The notes below the pieces were generated by a model. The model was not told the origin of the DNA. It did no database searches and was given only the letters and a program-made list of their open reading frames with translations. DNA of 64,000 bases, from positions 186,001 through 250,000 of the forward strand of contig NZ_AUII01000005.1 of assembly GCF_000423625.1 (NCBI RefSeq). The letters are read 5' to 3'. The first letter of the stretch is position 1. The number at the start of each line of letters is the position of its first letter. The stretch is from Pseudonocardia asaccharolytica DSM 44247 = NBRC 16224 (GTDB lineage Bacteria; Actinomycetota; Actinomycetes; Mycobacteriales; Pseudonocardiaceae). The translations under genes were made by a program, and so were the position numbers. Positions 20,144 to 31,290 of the stretch are shown piece by piece.

Positions 20144-21451
20144 CTACAGCTGGGTCAGCGACTCGGAGGTGGGGATGTTCGGATGCTGGGCGTTGTTGAC
20201 GATCACCAGCTCGAACGGGAACTGCCCGCCGCGCCGCGCCCGCCACTGTCCCCCGACCATCGGTGCCCTCGCCACGCCGGGGGCCGGGCCGCGCGTCCAG
20301 TCGAGGGGCCCACAGATCGTGTCGATACGCATCGTCGCGATGGCCTCGGACAGCGCCCCTCGGTCGTCGATCGCCGGCACCGAGGCGAAGGCCTTGGCCG
20401 CGACCTCGAACAGACTGTGGGTGAACCCGATCGGCATCGTCCACTGCCTGCCGGTGGCTGCGGTGTAGGCGTCGGCGAGCTGCCTGGCCGACTGGCCGGT
20501 CAGCGACGAGGTGAACGGGTACTGGGGCGACCACCACACGTCGGTCGCGATGCCGTCGGCGAGCGAGGCACCCAGCGACTCGACGCTCGACGGGAACGGG
20601 TTGGCCTTCGCGATGGTGACGATCTTCGGCCGGAAGTCCTGCTGCGCCGCCTGCCGCCAGAAGGTGGCGAAGTCGAGCGGGGTCGGCACCCCCACCAGGA
20701 TCTCCGCCTTCGCCTGTTTGAAGGCCGCGATATGCCGGGAGAAGTCCTGGGTACCGGTCGGGAAGCTGCCCGGATCGATCATCTGGTAGCCGCGCTTGGC
20801 CATGAACGGCGGGAAGCCGGTGGCCGGGTCCCCCCAGCTGAGCCCGTCCGAGTCGGCGGGCCACAGCCCTCCCGCGATCTTGTTCGTGGGCATCGAGTCC
20901 CACATATCGGCGTAGACGGCCTCGAAGTCCTCGAGCCCGAAGAAGAACAGGTAGGTCCACTCGAACTTCTTGCCGAGCTGCCCCCCGCGGCCGAAGAACC
21001 ACGGCTGCCACGGCGTGATGGTCGCGATGCAGGGAACCTGGCCCGCCTCGCACTGGTCGCTGACCGGGTTCGACGTCTCCGGCGTCGAGGAGACCAACAT
21101 CAGGTGGACACCGTCGTTGCGGATCAGGTCCGCGGCGACGTCCGCGGCGCGGGCGGGATCGGACTGGCTGTCCCGGTAGAGGATCTCGACGGGATAGTTC
21201 TGGCCGTTCACCTGGATCGGATGTTCGGTGAAATGGCTGCGAACCGCGTTCACGACGAACTCGTCGGCCTCCGCGAACGGGGCCAGCGGCCCGGTCGCCG
21301 GGCTCACGTAACCGATCCTGATCCGATCCCCGCCCGAGCCGGCCGAGGTACCGCAACCCACGGCGAAGGCACCGGTCGCCGCCACGACGCCGGCCGCTCC
21401 GGCCATCGAGAGGAATCTCCGCCGGCCGAGCAGAGTCGGCATCTCTACCAT
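20144..21451 (-). CDS. Tat-exported ABC substrate-binding protein, liv type (orphan)
   Basis: A 435-residue type I binding protein. The N-terminus has a twin-arginine signal GRRRFLSMAG and a possible lipobox ending VGCG, so it is exported folded and perhaps lipid-anchored. The mature part starts IRIGYVSPATGPLAPFAEAD, typical of Peripla_BP_6 proteins. No permease or ATPase gene adjoins it. An AGGTGAGG ribosome site precedes the ATG at 21451. It lies between XPB and the divergent conservon, so a sensing role is possible, as is sharing the liv importer at 11-16 kb. Ligand unknown. Confidence 0.85.
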   Translation of the reverse strand: MVEMPTLLGRRRFLSMAGAAGVVAATGAFAVGCGTSAGSGGDRIRIGYVSPATGPLAPFAEADEFVVNAVRSHFTEHPIQVNGQNYPVEILYRDSQSDPARAADVAADLIRNDGVHLMLVSSTPETSNPVSDQCEAGQVPCIATITPWQPWFFGRGGQLGKKFEWTYLFFFGLEDFEAVYADMWDSMPTNKIAGGLWPADSDGLSWGDPATGFPPFMAKRGYQMIDPGSFPTGTQDFSRHIAAFKQAKAEILVGVPTPLDFATFWRQAAQQDFRPKIVTIAKANPFPSSVESLGASLADGIATDVWWSPQYPFTSSLTGQSARQLADAYTAATGRQWTMPIGFTHSLFEVAAKAFASVPAIDDRGALSEAIATMRIDTICGPLDWTRGPAPGVARAPMVGGQWRARRGGQFPFELVIVNNAQHPNIPTSESLTQL

Positions 21452-21959
21452 CGAGCCTCACCTGGTTGGAGTAGCAGGAACTGACGGGAGTGAGCATTTC
21501 CGGTCACACGCCCGGGTGTCAAAACAGTCAGTTCAGCACAGCCGGGCGTCACCGCGCTCGTCGCCGCCGATCCGGCCGTTCGGCGCGCCACGGAGGCCCG
21601 ATGTCCCCTGGACCCTCCGGGAATGGCTAGACTCCCGCCCTGCAACTGTGAGACGAAACCGGTAACGGTATCGGCCCGCGAGACCCGCGGCCCCGGATCC
21701 GGGGCCCGGCGTGTCGAGGGCCGGAACCTGAACCAGGTGGGCGGGTCCGGTGCCCGCCGCACCACCACCCCCGACTCGCCACGGACACCAGCTTGACGCT
21801 CCCCACCCGTTCCCCTGCCCCGCTCACGCCCGAAACGGTCGCATACCGCACGGCCGTGGGACGTGTGCTGCCCGGCCGGGGCCGTCCATCGGCAGTCAGA
21901 CGGGCGATGTTCCGGGCCCGCGCCCTCCGATCGCCTGGCCGCATCTGGGAGATGTCGAC
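21452..21959. other. Divergent intergenic region before the conservon
   Basis: A 508-base gap between the substrate-binding protein gene (minus) and the conservon kinase gene (plus). It must contain both promoters. An open frame extends the kinase frame back to 21750 but its product is His/Pro/Arg-rich and unlike the family N-terminus. An imperfect dyad around CCCGGG lies near 21507-21522. Nothing else is recognised. Confidence 0.5.
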
Positions 21960-24900
21960 GTGACCATGACCGAGCAAGCCGCATCCACCCCGGAGCGAGC
22001 CGAGCGCTGGCGGCCCCGGCACTGGAGCCTGACCGTCAAGCTCGTCGTGCTGCTTCTCGTCCCGACCGTGCTCGCGCTGCTCCTGGGGACGCTGCGGATC
22101 GCCGACCAGGCAGGCAAGGCGGCCGACCTCGCGCAGATGTCCCGGCTCGTGACCCTGCAGAAGCAGGTCGCGACCCTGCTCTCCGACCTGCAGCAGGAGC
22201 GGCTCGACGCCGGCGCGTTCGTCGCAGCGGACAGGCCGGTGGACTCAACCCCCCTGAAGGACCAGTTCGGCAAGGTCGACCAGTCCGGTACGCAGGCCCG
22301 CTCCGCCCTCGGCGGGGTCGACCCCACCGACGATGCACTCGTCGGCGTGCAGCGCCAGCAGTTGGTCCAGGCCCTGGACCAACTGCCCGCGTTGCGCACG
22401 CTGGTCACGAACTCGAATGCTCCGGCGTCGGCTGTCACCGTGCGGTATACCGAACTGCTCGGACGGCTCGGCGAGGTCAACGACGCGCTGTTGCGGGGCA
22501 TCAACGTCGCCGAGGTCAACGGGCTCGCGATCGCGCTGGGCAGGCTCGACGCCGCCCGCGAGGAGATGTCACTACAGCACGCGGTGCTGACCGCCGCGGC
22601 GATCGAGGGAACCCTCGCGCCGCCCGACGCCGCCGAGGTGGCGGCCGCCGAGGCCCGGCTCGAGGCCGCGCTGGCGAACTTCCGGGCCGCGTTGGATGCG
22701 GGGCAGCGGGTCAGCTATGCGGCGCTGAGTTCGGCCGCGCCGAACGTCGCCCGCGCGCGGCTGGTCGGGTCGGCCGTCAGCGGACCCGCCGACGCACCTC
22801 GGCCGGTGCCGTCGAAGTCCGAGGTCAGCGCCGTCTTCGACCCGGTGCTGCAGGACGTGGACAAGACCGAGAGCGGCGTGCGCCAGGAGCTCGGCACGAC
22901 CAGCGATTCCCTGCAGACATCGGCGAGCAACGAGGCCGGGATCAACTCGGTCATCCTGATGCTGGGTCTGCTGCTCGCCTTCGCGATCATGGTCCTGATC
23001 GCCCGGAACATGATCCGCTCGCTGCGGGTCCTCCGCAACACCGCCCTCGACGTGGCCGAACGGCGGCTGCCGCAGGCCGTCGAGAGCATGCGGGCGGGCG
23101 AGGCGCCCACGGTCGATGTCGATCCGGTCCCGCTCGACTCGCGCGACGAGGTCGGCCAGGTGGCTCGCGCCTTCGACGAGGTGCACGGCCAGGCCGTCCG
23201 GCTGGCGGCCGATCAGGCGGCGCTGCAGGCCAACGTCAACGCCATGTTCGTCAACCTCTCCCGGCGCAGTCAGGCGCTGGTCGAGCGCCAGTTGCAGCTC
23301 ATCGAACAGCTGGAGAGCAACGAGCAGGACCCGGACCAGCTCTCCGACCTGTTCCGGCTCGACCACCTGGCCACCCGGATGCGGCGCAACAGCGAGAACC
23401 TGCTGGTCCTCGCCGGTACTGACCTGTCCAAGCGCAACGTCGCGCCGGTTCCGGTGATCGACGTCCTGCGCGCCGCGGTGTCGGAGATCGAGCAGTACCA
23501 GCGGATCGTCGTGCAGCCGCCGCCGACGATCACCATCGTCGGCCGGGCCGCGAGCGACCTCGTGCACCTGCTCGCCGAGCTGCTCGACAATGCCGCCAAC
23601 TTCTCCCCGCCGGACTCCCAGGTGGTCATGAGCACCACCCGGACCGGCGACGGCTCGGTCCTGATCGAGATCGCCGACCGCGGCGTCGGGATGACGGGTC
23701 CCGAACTCGGCGACGCGAACCTGCGGCTCAGCGGGCCGTCCGAGGTCGATGTCTCCGCATCGCGCCGGATGGGTCTGTTCGTGGTCGGTCGGCTGGCCTC
23801 CCGGCACGGCATCGGCGTTCGGCTGGGCGCCGCGGCCGGCACCGCGGCCGGCACCAACCCCGGCGGGCTGACCGCGACGGTCACCGTCCCCACCTACCTC
23901 ATTCCGCCGACTGCGTCCAATGTCGAGCGCCCCACCGGAGTCGGCACGATGCCCCCCGTGCAACGCGGTCCGCAGCCCGCCGGGCCGCAGGCCGGCCCCC
24001 GGCTCGCCGTCGGGCCGGGCGGGCATCCGCCGACCAATGGCCACACCCGCCCCGACTCGTTGTCCTCGCTGGTCGCGGGCAACGACGGGCCGAGGGGCCC
24101 GGGCGGCACGCCCGACAGGCCGGGCTTCACCCCATTGCCCCCGCTCAAACCCGGCCAGCCGCTGCCCGTCCGGCAGCCCGGGACGTCCCTGCACCCCAAC
24201 GGCCGCCCGGCCGACCAGAGCCGCAACGGCGCCCAACCCCACGCCACTGCGGACGAGCAGCCGGAGGCGGGGGACACCGAGAACACGACTGCCAAGGGCG
24301 TGCCCGGCGACGACGAAACAGCCCCGGACACCGGGGGCACCGCGGCCGAGGACGCTGCACCAGGCGATGACGCGGCGGCCGATCGCGGCACCGCCGCGAA
24401 CAGCGACGATGCCGCCCCCGGGAAGGAAGCCGCCGGCCGGCAGGGTCTGCCCGCTCCGCCCACGACACCGCGGCGCTCGGTTCCCACCGGCGCCACCGCG
24501 GAACGGCCGTCGGGCGATGCCGGCGAACCGCCGTCCGCGGCGCCACACCCGCCCGGTGGGGCCACCCCGCCTCCCGGCGCGCGCGACGACGCGGCGGGAC
24601 CGCCGCAGCAGGCGGCTCCGGCCCGTGGGCAGGCCGCTGCGCCGCAGGCTGATCCGAATGACGACCTGTTCGCGCCGAACGTCCCGGCCGTTGCCGAGCC
24701 CGGCCGTGGACTGCCCCCGAAGCGCCCGGCGACGCTGACCCAGCAGCAGTTCGAGATGGGGCATACGACCCCGATCTTCGAGGAGATCGCGTCCGCCTGG
24801 TTCCGGTCGAACCGCCCCCTCCCGGTGAACTGGGAGACCGCCCAGCCCGGCGCCACCCCCACTCCCCCGCCGCCGGCGCCGACCAGCCCCCCGGCATCGC

Positions 24901-25310
24901 CCGCGGCCCGCCCCGCACCGCCGGCGGGCGCGGCAGGTCCGCAGGCACCGGCGCCCGGTCCCGGTGCGAGCTTCGTGACCGCCGCCGACGACGGCTGGCG
25001 CGCCGCCGAGGACACCGCGACTCCGGCCGTCGGCCGCAACGAGTTGACCGCCGCCGGGCTACCCAAGCGACGGCCCCGCGCGCGGTTGGTCCCCGGCAGT
25101 GCAGCAGGATCCGCGGTGCTGGCGGCCTCCTCGTCGCCGACCCGCACCGCCGAGGCGGTGCGTGGCAGGTTGGCGAGCTACCAGCAGGGTGTCCGGCAGG
25201 GGCGCGAGGTCATGCTCCGCAGGCAGGGGGAGTCCGGCGAGCCAGGTCGGCCGGGCACCAATGAGACACAACCCGCCCCGGCGGGCAGTGAACAGGACGA
25301 GGAGAACTGA
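21960..25310 (+). CDS. Conservon sensor histidine kinase (CvnA-type, NIT/HAMP/HATPase)
   Basis: The membrane sensor of a conservon. Two membrane helices (about 25-45 and 329-351) bracket an extracellular nitrate/nitrite-sensor-like domain. A HAMP-like segment follows, then a helical region with [11 protein letters not shown] (candidate His near 468) and an HATPase domain with [10 protein letters not shown] near 541-550. A Pro/Ala/Gly-rich tail of roughly 450 residues completes the 1116-residue protein. Two conserved islands stand out in the tail: [18 protein letters not shown] and [14 protein letters not shown]. The GTG start at 21960 gives MTMTEQ, with GGGAG upstream; ATG 21966 is an alternative. 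First gene of a four-gene unit. Confidence 0.88.
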   Translation: MTMTEQAASTPERAERWRPRHWSLTVKLVVLLLVPTVLALLLGTLRIADQAGKAADLAQMSRLVTLQKQVATLLSDLQQERLDAGAFVAADRPVDSTPLKDQFGKVDQSGTQARSALGGVDPTDDALVGVQRQQLVQALDQLPALRTLVTNSNAPASAVTVRYTELLGRLGEVNDALLRGINVAEVNGLAIALGRLDAAREEMSLQHAVLTAAAIEGTLAPPDAAEVAAAEARLEAALANFRAALDAGQRVSYAALSSAAPNVARARLVGSAVSGPADAPRPVPSKSEVSAVFDPVLQDVDKTESGVRQELGTTSDSLQTSASNEAGINSVILMLGLLLAFAIMVLIARNMIRSLRVLRNTALDVAERRLPQAVESMRAGEAPTVDVDPVPLDSRDEVGQVARAFDEVHGQAVRLAADQAALQANVNAMFVNLSRRSQALVERQLQLIEQLESNEQDPDQLSDLFRLDHLATRMRRNSENLLVLAGTDLSKRNVAPVPVIDVLRAAVSEIEQYQRIVVQPPPTITIVGRAASDLVHLLAELLDNAANFSPPDSQVVMSTTRTGDGSVLIEIADRGVGMTGPELGDANLRLSGPSEVDVSASRRMGLFVVGRLASRHGIGVRLGAAAGTAAGTNPGGLTATVTVPTYLIPPTASNVERPTGVGTMPPVQRGPQPAGPQAGPRLAVGPGGHPPTNGHTRPDSLSSLVAGNDGPRGPGGTPDRPGFTPLPPLKPGQPLPVRQPGTSLHPNGRPADQSRNGAQPHATADEQPEAGDTENTTAKGVPGDDETAPDTGGTAAEDAAPGDDAAADRGTAANSDDAAPGKEAAGRQGLPAPPTTPRRSVPTGATAERPSGDAGEPPSAAPHPPGGATPPPGARDDAAGPPQQAAPARGQAAAPQADPNDDLFAPNVPAVAEPGRGLPPKRPATLTQQQFEMGHTTPIFEEIASAWFRSNRPLPVNWETAQPGATPTPPPPAPTSPPASPAARPAPPAGAAGPQAPAPGPGASFVTAADDGWRAAEDTATPAVGRNELTAAGLPKRRPRARLVPGSAAGSAVLAASSSPTRTAEAVRGRLASYQQGVRQGREVMLRRQGESGEPGRPGTNETQPAPAGSEQDEEN

Positions 25311-25386
25311 TGGCCGAGTTGATGCGGTCATCGGTCAGCACAGCGCCGTCGGGCACCGGCTCGGCGAGCGTCGGCAAGGAGAGCCA

Positions 25387-25809
25387 GTGACAGCACCACA
25401 TACGCAGCTGAGCCGGTTCGGATGGCTGGTCACGAACTTCGCCGAACGCGTGCCCGGTGTCGCGCACGCGATCGTGGTGTCGGCGGACGGGCTGTTGTTG
25501 ACCGCCTCCGACCGGCTTCCGCGTGACCGGGCTGACCAGCTCGCGGCGGTCTCGTCCGGCCTGGTCAGCCTCACTCAGGGCGCCGCGCGTTGTTTCGACG
25601 CCGGCGGCGTCGTGCAGACCGTCGTCGAGATGGAGCGCGGGATCGTCCTGCTCATGTCGATCAGCGACGGGTCCTGCCTGTCGGTGCTGGCGTCGCCGAC
25701 CTGCGACATCGGCCTGATCGGTTACGAGATGACACTGCTGGTCGATCGCGTCGGGCAGCTGCTGACCCCCGAGCTGCGTGCCGAGCTGCAGGGGTCCATC
25801 GGCAGCTGA
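25387..25809 (+). CDS. Roadblock/LC7 domain protein (CvnB-type)
   Basis: A 140-residue roadblock/LC7 protein, second in the conservon. The fold is shown by [20 protein letters not shown] near the N-terminus. These proteins are partners or regulators of small Ras-like GTPases; here the GTPase is two genes downstream. GTG start at 25387 behind AAGGAG. Confidence 0.93.
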   Translation: MTAPHTQLSRFGWLVTNFAERVPGVAHAIVVSADGLLLTASDRLPRDRADQLAAVSSGLVSLTQGAARCFDAGGVVQTVVEMERGIVLLMSISDGSCLSVLASPTCDIGLIGYEMTLLVDRVGQLLTPELRAELQGSIGS

Positions 25810-25863
25810 GCCGTCGGTCCGTCCATCAGCTGTGCATCTCTGGCAAAGGGTAGGTGAGGTTCG

Positions 25864-26451
25864 ATGACCACCGGTTCCGACGACGAACGCCGTCGGCCTC
25901 CGCAGCCCACCCTCGCCGAGGCGCTGGGCATCCGCGACCAGGGTCCGACGGATCGGCGCAGGCTCTGGGGACGGCGCCGCCGCGAGGAAGCCGACCAGGT
26001 CGAGCCCATGGCCATGGACCACACTGCGCCGCCCGTCCCGCCCGGCGATCTACCGGTGACGGGCCCCATCGACATCTACCCGCCGGCCCACGGCCTGGAG
26101 GAGACCACCTCGATCGCGTCGGCGGTGCGGCCCTACGCGTGGACCAGGGGCCGCACGAAGTCGGGTTTCGACCTGGCGATCGAGACACTGGTGTCCACCA
26201 GTCCGATGGGTCGTAGCCAGTTCGGGTTGCTCCAGATGGAACACCGGTCCGTCGCCGAGCTGTGTGCGGAGCCGCGATCCGTCGCGGAGGTCGCTGCGCT
26301 ACTCTCCCTCCCGCTTGGGGTGGCGCGGGTGCTGCTGGGCGATATGGCCGGCCTCGGCGTCGTCATCGTGCACCAGACCGCGAGCAGCGCCGGCAGCGCG
26401 CCGGACCTCGCCCTCATGGAAAGGGTGTTGAGTGGACTCCGTCGGCTCTAG
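25864..26451 (+). CDS. DUF742 domain protein (CvnC-type)
   Basis: A 195-residue protein whose C-terminal two-thirds (about 75-195) are DUF742: VRPYAWTRGRT, then a winged-helix-like region LSLPLGVARVLLGDMAGLGV. The first 70 residues are polar and Pro/Arg-rich. Third gene of the conservon. It overlaps the GTPase gene by 20 bases. Confidence 0.92.
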   Translation: MTTGSDDERRRPPQPTLAEALGIRDQGPTDRRRLWGRRRREEADQVEPMAMDHTAPPVPPGDLPVTGPIDIYPPAHGLEETTSIASAVRPYAWTRGRTKSGFDLAIETLVSTSPMGRSQFGLLQMEHRSVAELCAEPRSVAEVAALLSLPLGVARVLLGDMAGLGVVIVHQTASSAGSAPDLALMERVLSGLRRL

Positions 26452-27031
26452 GCCGGAGGCGATCGCCAATACGGCGACGATCTCGGCCAAGATCGTTGTG
26501 GCCGGTGGTTTCGGCGTGGGCAAGACGACGTTCGTCGGCTCCGTGTCGGAGATCGTCCCGCTGACCACCGAGGCGGTGATGACCGAGGCCAGCGCGCCGC
26601 ACGACGATCTCACGGCCACCCCGAACAAGACCACCACGACGGTGGCCATGGACTTCGGCAGAGTCTCCCTCGACTCCGACCTGGTCCTCTACTTGTTCGG
26701 CACGCCGGGCCAGCACCGTTTCTGGTTCATGTGGGACGACCTGGTGCGCGGCGCGATCGGGGCGGTCGTCCTCGTCGACAGCCGCAGGCTGGCCGACTGC
26801 TTCGCCGCCATCGACTTCTTCGAGGACCGCGGGCTGCCCTATATCGTCGGCCTCAATGCCTTCGACGGGCTGCTCCAGCACCACATCCCCGACGTCCGGG
26901 AAGCGATGTCGATCGACCCGTCGACGCCCATCGTTCCCTGCGACGCGCGGGACCGGGAGTCGACCAAGCAGACCTTGATCACGCTCGTCCAACACGCGAT
27001 GCAGCACCGGATGGCCGCGGGCGCTCGCTGA
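26432..27031 (+). CDS. Small Ras-like GTPase (CvnD-type, ATP/GTP-binding)
   Basis: A 199-residue small GTPase and last gene of the conservon. Walker A is GGFGVGKTTFV (about 25-35). The G3 motif is TPGQHRF in place of DxxGQ, and the base-specificity motif is N-x-x-D (GLNAFDG), both as in conservon GTPases. GTG start at 26432 inside the DUF742 gene. It is inferred to work downstream of the membrane kinase, with the roadblock and DUF742 proteins forming a membrane complex. Confidence 0.93.
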   Translation: MDSVGSRPEAIANTATISAKIVVAGGFGVGKTTFVGSVSEIVPLTTEAVMTEASAPHDDLTATPNKTTTTVAMDFGRVSLDSDLVLYLFGTPGQHRFWFMWDDLVRGAIGAVVLVDSRRLADCFAAIDFFEDRGLPYIVGLNAFDGLLQHHIPDVREAMSIDPSTPIVPCDARDRESTKQTLITLVQHAMQHRMAAGAR

Positions 27032-27050
27032 GTCCGCCCGCGCGCCTCGA

Positions 27051-29291
27051 TCAGTCGAGGACGGCGATCGAGGTGATCCGGTGCAGCGGCAACCGGTACA
27101 TCGCGCCGTCCACGACGTCGCGGCCCTCGACCATCCCGCCGCCGACACCGGTCGGCTTCAGCACCCGCTCCCCGGCCACGCCGTGGCTGTCGACGAAGCC
27201 GACCCAGACCGTGCACCGGGACCGCACGGCGTCCTGCAACAGGGCCGGGGCGGCATCCGCGCCATTGTTCGGGGCCGGCGAGGCCACGACGCTACGGCGC
27301 ATCCCGGCCATGGCGTCGCCGGCCCGCATCCTGGCCACGATGGACTGCAGCCGAGAACCGTCCGGTTCGGCCGGGGCGGCCGCGGCCCTGGTCCCGGGAC
27401 GGCGGCGCGCCTCGATCCGGCGTCCGCGCTCGCGCAGGTCCAGCACCCCGCCGCCGACGTCCTCCGCAGCCGGGCTGAATCCGGCCGCGCGCAGCCCGTC
27501 GAGGACCTCCGTCAGCGGCAGCGGGCTGATCGCGACGGTCGGGGCCAGCCTGCGCAGCTCCAGGTCCCTGGTGCCGGAGTGGGCCAGTACCTCCGAGAGC
27601 AACACCTCGTCGTCGGAACGCAGGAACGACGACGCGACCCCGCCGCGCAGCCGCCCGTGCCGGCGAGCGGCGTCGTCGATGAGGTAGCTCAGCGCGTGCG
27701 GCATCGGGGTGGCCGAGCGGGTGGCGAGCATGTCGCGCAGATCGTCCGCGGAGCGTCCGGCGTCGAGTGCGCGCCGCACGCTCGCCTCGCTGAACCGGTA
27801 GACCGTCGCCCCACCTGCCGATTCGACATCCGCCATCAGCTTCAGCTCGTGGGCGAGCTCGGGCAGGAGCGGGCCGGGCGCGATCGCGGTGAGATCGGCC
27901 TGGAGGACCACGTGGTCGACCGGTTCGGGCAGGACGGAGCGGAGGGCGGCGGCCGGATCGACCCCCTCGACGAGCAGCGCCCTGCCGGGTCCGGACAACG
28001 CGTCGAGCGCGACGACGCCCAGCACGGTGGCTTCGGCGAGCGTCCAGGCGACGATCTCGTCGCGCAGCCGCCCACCGCGGCGGGGAGCCCGCCAGGCCAG
28101 CATGCCGCCCAGCTCGCCGGGGCTGCGGACGGCGGTGCCTGCGGGCAGCTCGGCCAGACCCATCAGCACCCGGCGACGGTCCTTCCCGGCGCGCGGGCGG
28201 CGCACCGCCTCGGACAGCGCCGGGATGGGCCGGTCCGCCTCGTCGCGGCGCCCGACCAGACCGGGTAGCCGGGGCAGCTCCAGCCAGGTCCGGGCCAACA
28301 GCGACCAGCGCTGCTCCGGCCCGCCCGCGGCCCAGATGTCGGACGCGGTGGTCGGCATCCACTCCGGAGCGGCGCCGTCGCCGTCCCCGACCAGATCCGC
28401 GGCCACCAGCAGCTCGGCCAGCAACGCCGCGGTCGGCTCGTCGACATCCATCTCCTTGGCCGCGCGGCGCAGTTCGCGCACGCCGAGCCCGCCGGAACGC
28501 AGCACCGGCGGCGGGAGCCGGCTCCAGGCCGCGAGGAGCAGGTCCACCCGGCGCAGCACGTCCAGCGCGGCGCCGGCGGCGGTGCCGTCGACGACGTCGG
28601 CGCCGCGCTCGACAGTGGCGGGTACCGGCGGGGTGTACTCGATGCGGCCCATCGGGCGGTCGCCCCGCAGCGCGAGGCCGACCTCGCGGGGCAGCTCGAC
28701 CGTATCGGCGTCGACGCGCAGCAGCAGCCCGCGGGCGAGGAGCCGGCCCACCGGGCCTGCCGGGTCGCAGCTGCCGCGGCTGCGCCCGATCGGCGGGCCT
28801 GCCGCCAGCGCGTCGAGGACCCGCCGCTCATCGGGGGCCAGCCCACCGAGCAGCTCGACCAGCGTGGCGGGGTCGAGCAGATCCGGTGCGGAGCGGCCGA
28901 GACCCCCGGGATAGCTGGGCAGCACGTCGCGAGCGGCCGGAACGAGCGCGTTGCCGCCCTCGGTGTCCCAGATCAGGGCCCGTTCGCGCAGCGCCGCCAG
29001 CGCACCGTCGAGCACCGCAGCGGGTACGTCGGGGCCGAGCAGCCTGCCGACCTCATCGCGGGGTGCGGGCGCGGTATCGGCGCCGGCCACCGCGAGCGCC
29101 TCGAGGACGACGAGCGTCGCGGTGTCGAGGTCGGCGCAGACGCGGTGCACCGACGCCCTGATCCCGGCCCTGGTCGCCAGCACGGAGATGTCGGCGGGCA
29201 CCGGTACGGCCAGGTCCGGGCGCAACCGCAGCAGCGCGGCGAGCGTCTCGTCGTCCTGCGCGCGTAGCCAGTCGACCAACGGGAGGGGCAT
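27051..29291 (-). CDS. Helicase-associated domain protein (Rv0862c-like)
   Basis: A 746-residue cytosolic protein without a helicase motor: no Walker A or DEAD/H box is seen. It contains a winged-helix-rich N-terminal half, a conserved central region (VEGVDPAAALRSVLPEPVDHVVLQADLT, about 475-515) of the XPB/Ssl2-associated domain (Helicase_C_3), and a C-terminal WYL-like stretch (about 685-746, ending LPLHRITSIAVLD). In M. tuberculosis the homologue Rv0862c is next to the XPB gene; here they are separated by the conservon and the binding protein. The start at 29291 (MPLPLVDWLR) is chosen over an Arg-rich extension. Likely a partner in XPB-linked repair; this is inferred from context. Confidence 0.82.
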   Translation of the reverse strand: MPLPLVDWLRAQDDETLAALLRLRPDLAVPVPADISVLATRAGIRASVHRVCADLDTATLVVLEALAVAGADTAPAPRDEVGRLLGPDVPAAVLDGALAALRERALIWDTEGGNALVPAARDVLPSYPGGLGRSAPDLLDPATLVELLGGLAPDERRVLDALAAGPPIGRSRGSCDPAGPVGRLLARGLLLRVDADTVELPREVGLALRGDRPMGRIEYTPPVPATVERGADVVDGTAAGAALDVLRRVDLLLAAWSRLPPPVLRSGGLGVRELRRAAKEMDVDEPTAALLAELLVAADLVGDGDGAAPEWMPTTASDIWAAGGPEQRWSLLARTWLELPRLPGLVGRRDEADRPIPALSEAVRRPRAGKDRRRVLMGLAELPAGTAVRSPGELGGMLAWRAPRRGGRLRDEIVAWTLAEATVLGVVALDALSGPGRALLVEGVDPAAALRSVLPEPVDHVVLQADLTAIAPGPLLPELAHELKLMADVESAGGATVYRFSEASVRRALDAGRSADDLRDMLATRSATPMPHALSYLIDDAARRHGRLRGGVASSFLRSDDEVLLSEVLAHSGTRDLELRRLAPTVAISPLPLTEVLDGLRAAGFSPAAEDVGGGVLDLRERGRRIEARRRPGTRAAAAPAEPDGSRLQSIVARMRAGDAMAGMRRSVVASPAPNNGADAAPALLQDAVRSRCTVWVGFVDSHGVAGERVLKPTGVGGGMVEGRDVVDGAMYRLPLHRITSIAVLD

Positions 29292-29404
29292 CGGACCCAC
29301 GTTAGCGGCCCCCGTCCCCGCGTCGCCGCGCAATCCAGATGAGGGATACTGGACACAACGATCACCCGGAACTCTCCCGGGTTCGAGTCTGGTAGGAGGA
29401 CATT

Positions 29405-29584
29405 GTGGCGAAGCCCGACCGCCCGGGCCGGATCGACCCGTCCTGGCCGGAGCTGCCCGACGGCGAGCACCCCGTCTCTGAGCTCGCCGCGCCATTGCAG
29501 GGACCGCTCTCTCCGTTCGGCGACGTGGAGTTCCCGCTGGAGAACGTGCCCTACGAGCACCCCGTCACCGAGATCAACAGGTAG
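29405..29584 (+). CDS. Small acidic protein, Rv0863 position
   Basis: A 59-residue acidic, Pro-rich protein with no membrane segment or known domain. It contains two HPV repeats: GEHPVSELA near the middle and YEHPVTEINR at the C-terminus. GTG start at 29405 with GGAGGA 6 bases before it, a strong site that argues for real translation. It occupies the position of M. tuberculosis Rv0863 and ends 2 bases before the nucleotidyltransferase gene. Function unknown. Confidence 0.7.
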   Translation: MAKPDRPGRIDPSWPELPDGEHPVSELAAPLQGPLSPFGDVEFPLENVPYEHPVTEINR

Positions 29585-29586
29585 TC

Positions 29587-30171
29587 GTGCCCGCGGGTCT
29601 GCTGCTGGCGGCCGGAGCCGGCCGCCGGATGGGCGGGCCCAAGGCACTGATCGAGTTCGAGGGAGAGCCGCTCGTTCGCCGGGCCCTTCGGGTGCTCGGC
29701 GACGGCGGCGCCACCCCGCTCGTGGTCGTGCTGGGTGCGGCCGCGGATGAGGTGCGCGCCCTGTTGCCGCCCGGCGTACTCGCCGTGGAGGCCCGCGACT
29801 GGGCCGAGGGCATGGGCGCCTCGCTGCGCGCCGGGCTGGACGCCCTCGCGGCGCTGGACCCCGTCCCCGTCGCGGCCCTCGTGCATCTGGTGGATCTGCC
29901 CCGCGTCACCCCCGGCGCCACCGCCCGGCTGGCCGAGGCCGATACCGGGCCGGAGGCCCTGCTGCGGGCCGCCTATGAGGGGCGCCCGGGGCATCCCGTC
30001 CTGATCGGACGGCGACACTGGGCGGCAGCGCGCGCGGCCGCCGTCGGGGACGCGGGGGCCCGCGGGTATCTCGCCGGTCATCCGGATCTGCGGCTCGTCG
30101 AGTGCGGCGATCTCGCCGATCCCGACGACGTCGATACGCCCGAGCAGCTGGCGCGGCTGCGCCGCCACTGA
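29587..30171 (+). CDS. MocA/MobA-like molybdopterin nucleotidyltransferase
   Basis: A 194-residue NTP transferase with N-terminal LAAGAGRRMGGPKAL (about 5-19), the signature of MobA/MocA enzymes that attach a nucleotide to molybdopterin. The region LVHLVDLPRVTP replaces the usual LxDxP metal site with the expected Asp. In CO-dehydrogenase clusters such a gene makes the cytosine dinucleotide form of the cofactor, and the MoxR/VWA/XdhC genes at 33.9-37.1 kb fit that. Cytidylyl rather than guanylyl specificity is an inference. GTG start. Confidence 0.8.
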   Translation: MPAGLLLAAGAGRRMGGPKALIEFEGEPLVRRALRVLGDGGATPLVVVLGAAADEVRALLPPGVLAVEARDWAEGMGASLRAGLDALAALDPVPVAALVHLVDLPRVTPGATARLAEADTGPEALLRAAYEGRPGHPVLIGRRHWAAARAAAVGDAGARGYLAGHPDLRLVECGDLADPDDVDTPEQLARLRRH

Positions 30172-30179
30172 ACCCTCAG

Positions 30180-30242
30180 CGCGTTATGGAGCCATAACGC
30201 GGTCGAGGAGGGGCGTCCTGCGCGTTATGGCTCCATAACGTT
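30180..30242. repeat. Paired 22-bp palindrome, copy 2 of 3
   Basis: Two units at 30180-30201 and 30221-30242, 41 bases apart start to start. The first is a perfect palindrome with 10-bp arms and an AG centre; the second has a CT centre and two arm mismatches. The pair starts 9 bases after the stop of the nucleotidyltransferase gene and lies between convergent genes. Confidence 0.88.
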
Positions 30243-30259
30243 GGTTCGGAGCGGTTGGT

Positions 30260-31144
<885 letters not shown>

Positions 31145-31204
31145 TCAGCCTGTCATATAACAAGAAGAAAACGGCATGGATTCGGAACGCCCCGGTTGTG
31201 TTGA

Positions 31205-31220
31205 TGTGATGTGAATCACA
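31205..31220. promoter_or_regulatory. CRP site between Rpf and moaC
   Basis: TGTGA-TGTGAA-TCACA is a perfect CRP dyad. It is 71 bases upstream of the moaC start and about 337 bases upstream of the Rpf start. On the minus strand a TATATG box at about 31154-31159 would place the site near -65, suitable for CRP activation of the Rpf gene. M. tuberculosis rpfA is a known target of the CRP homologue Rv3676. Confidence 0.7.
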
Positions 31221-31290
31221 GGGCTATGTCCCACTTTCGTGAGTCGCACCGCATTCCGCCGCGGCCGACGTCACGACGTAGAGTCTTGCC

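Noticed and set aside
18332..21484. Very long plus-strand open frame across the XPB and binding-protein genes
   Set aside because: Product is Arg/Gly/Asp-rich without domains; it is an antisense reading of two well-supported genes in high-GC DNA.
21750..21959. Upstream extension of the conservon kinase
   Set aside because: His/Pro/Arg-rich and unlike kinase N-termini; the GTG at 21960 has a ribosome site and a family-like start.
29370..29400. T-loop-like GGGTTCGAGTCTGG, possible tRNA end
   Set aside because: No acceptor, D or anticodon stem can be built around it; it is the leader of the small protein gene at 29405.
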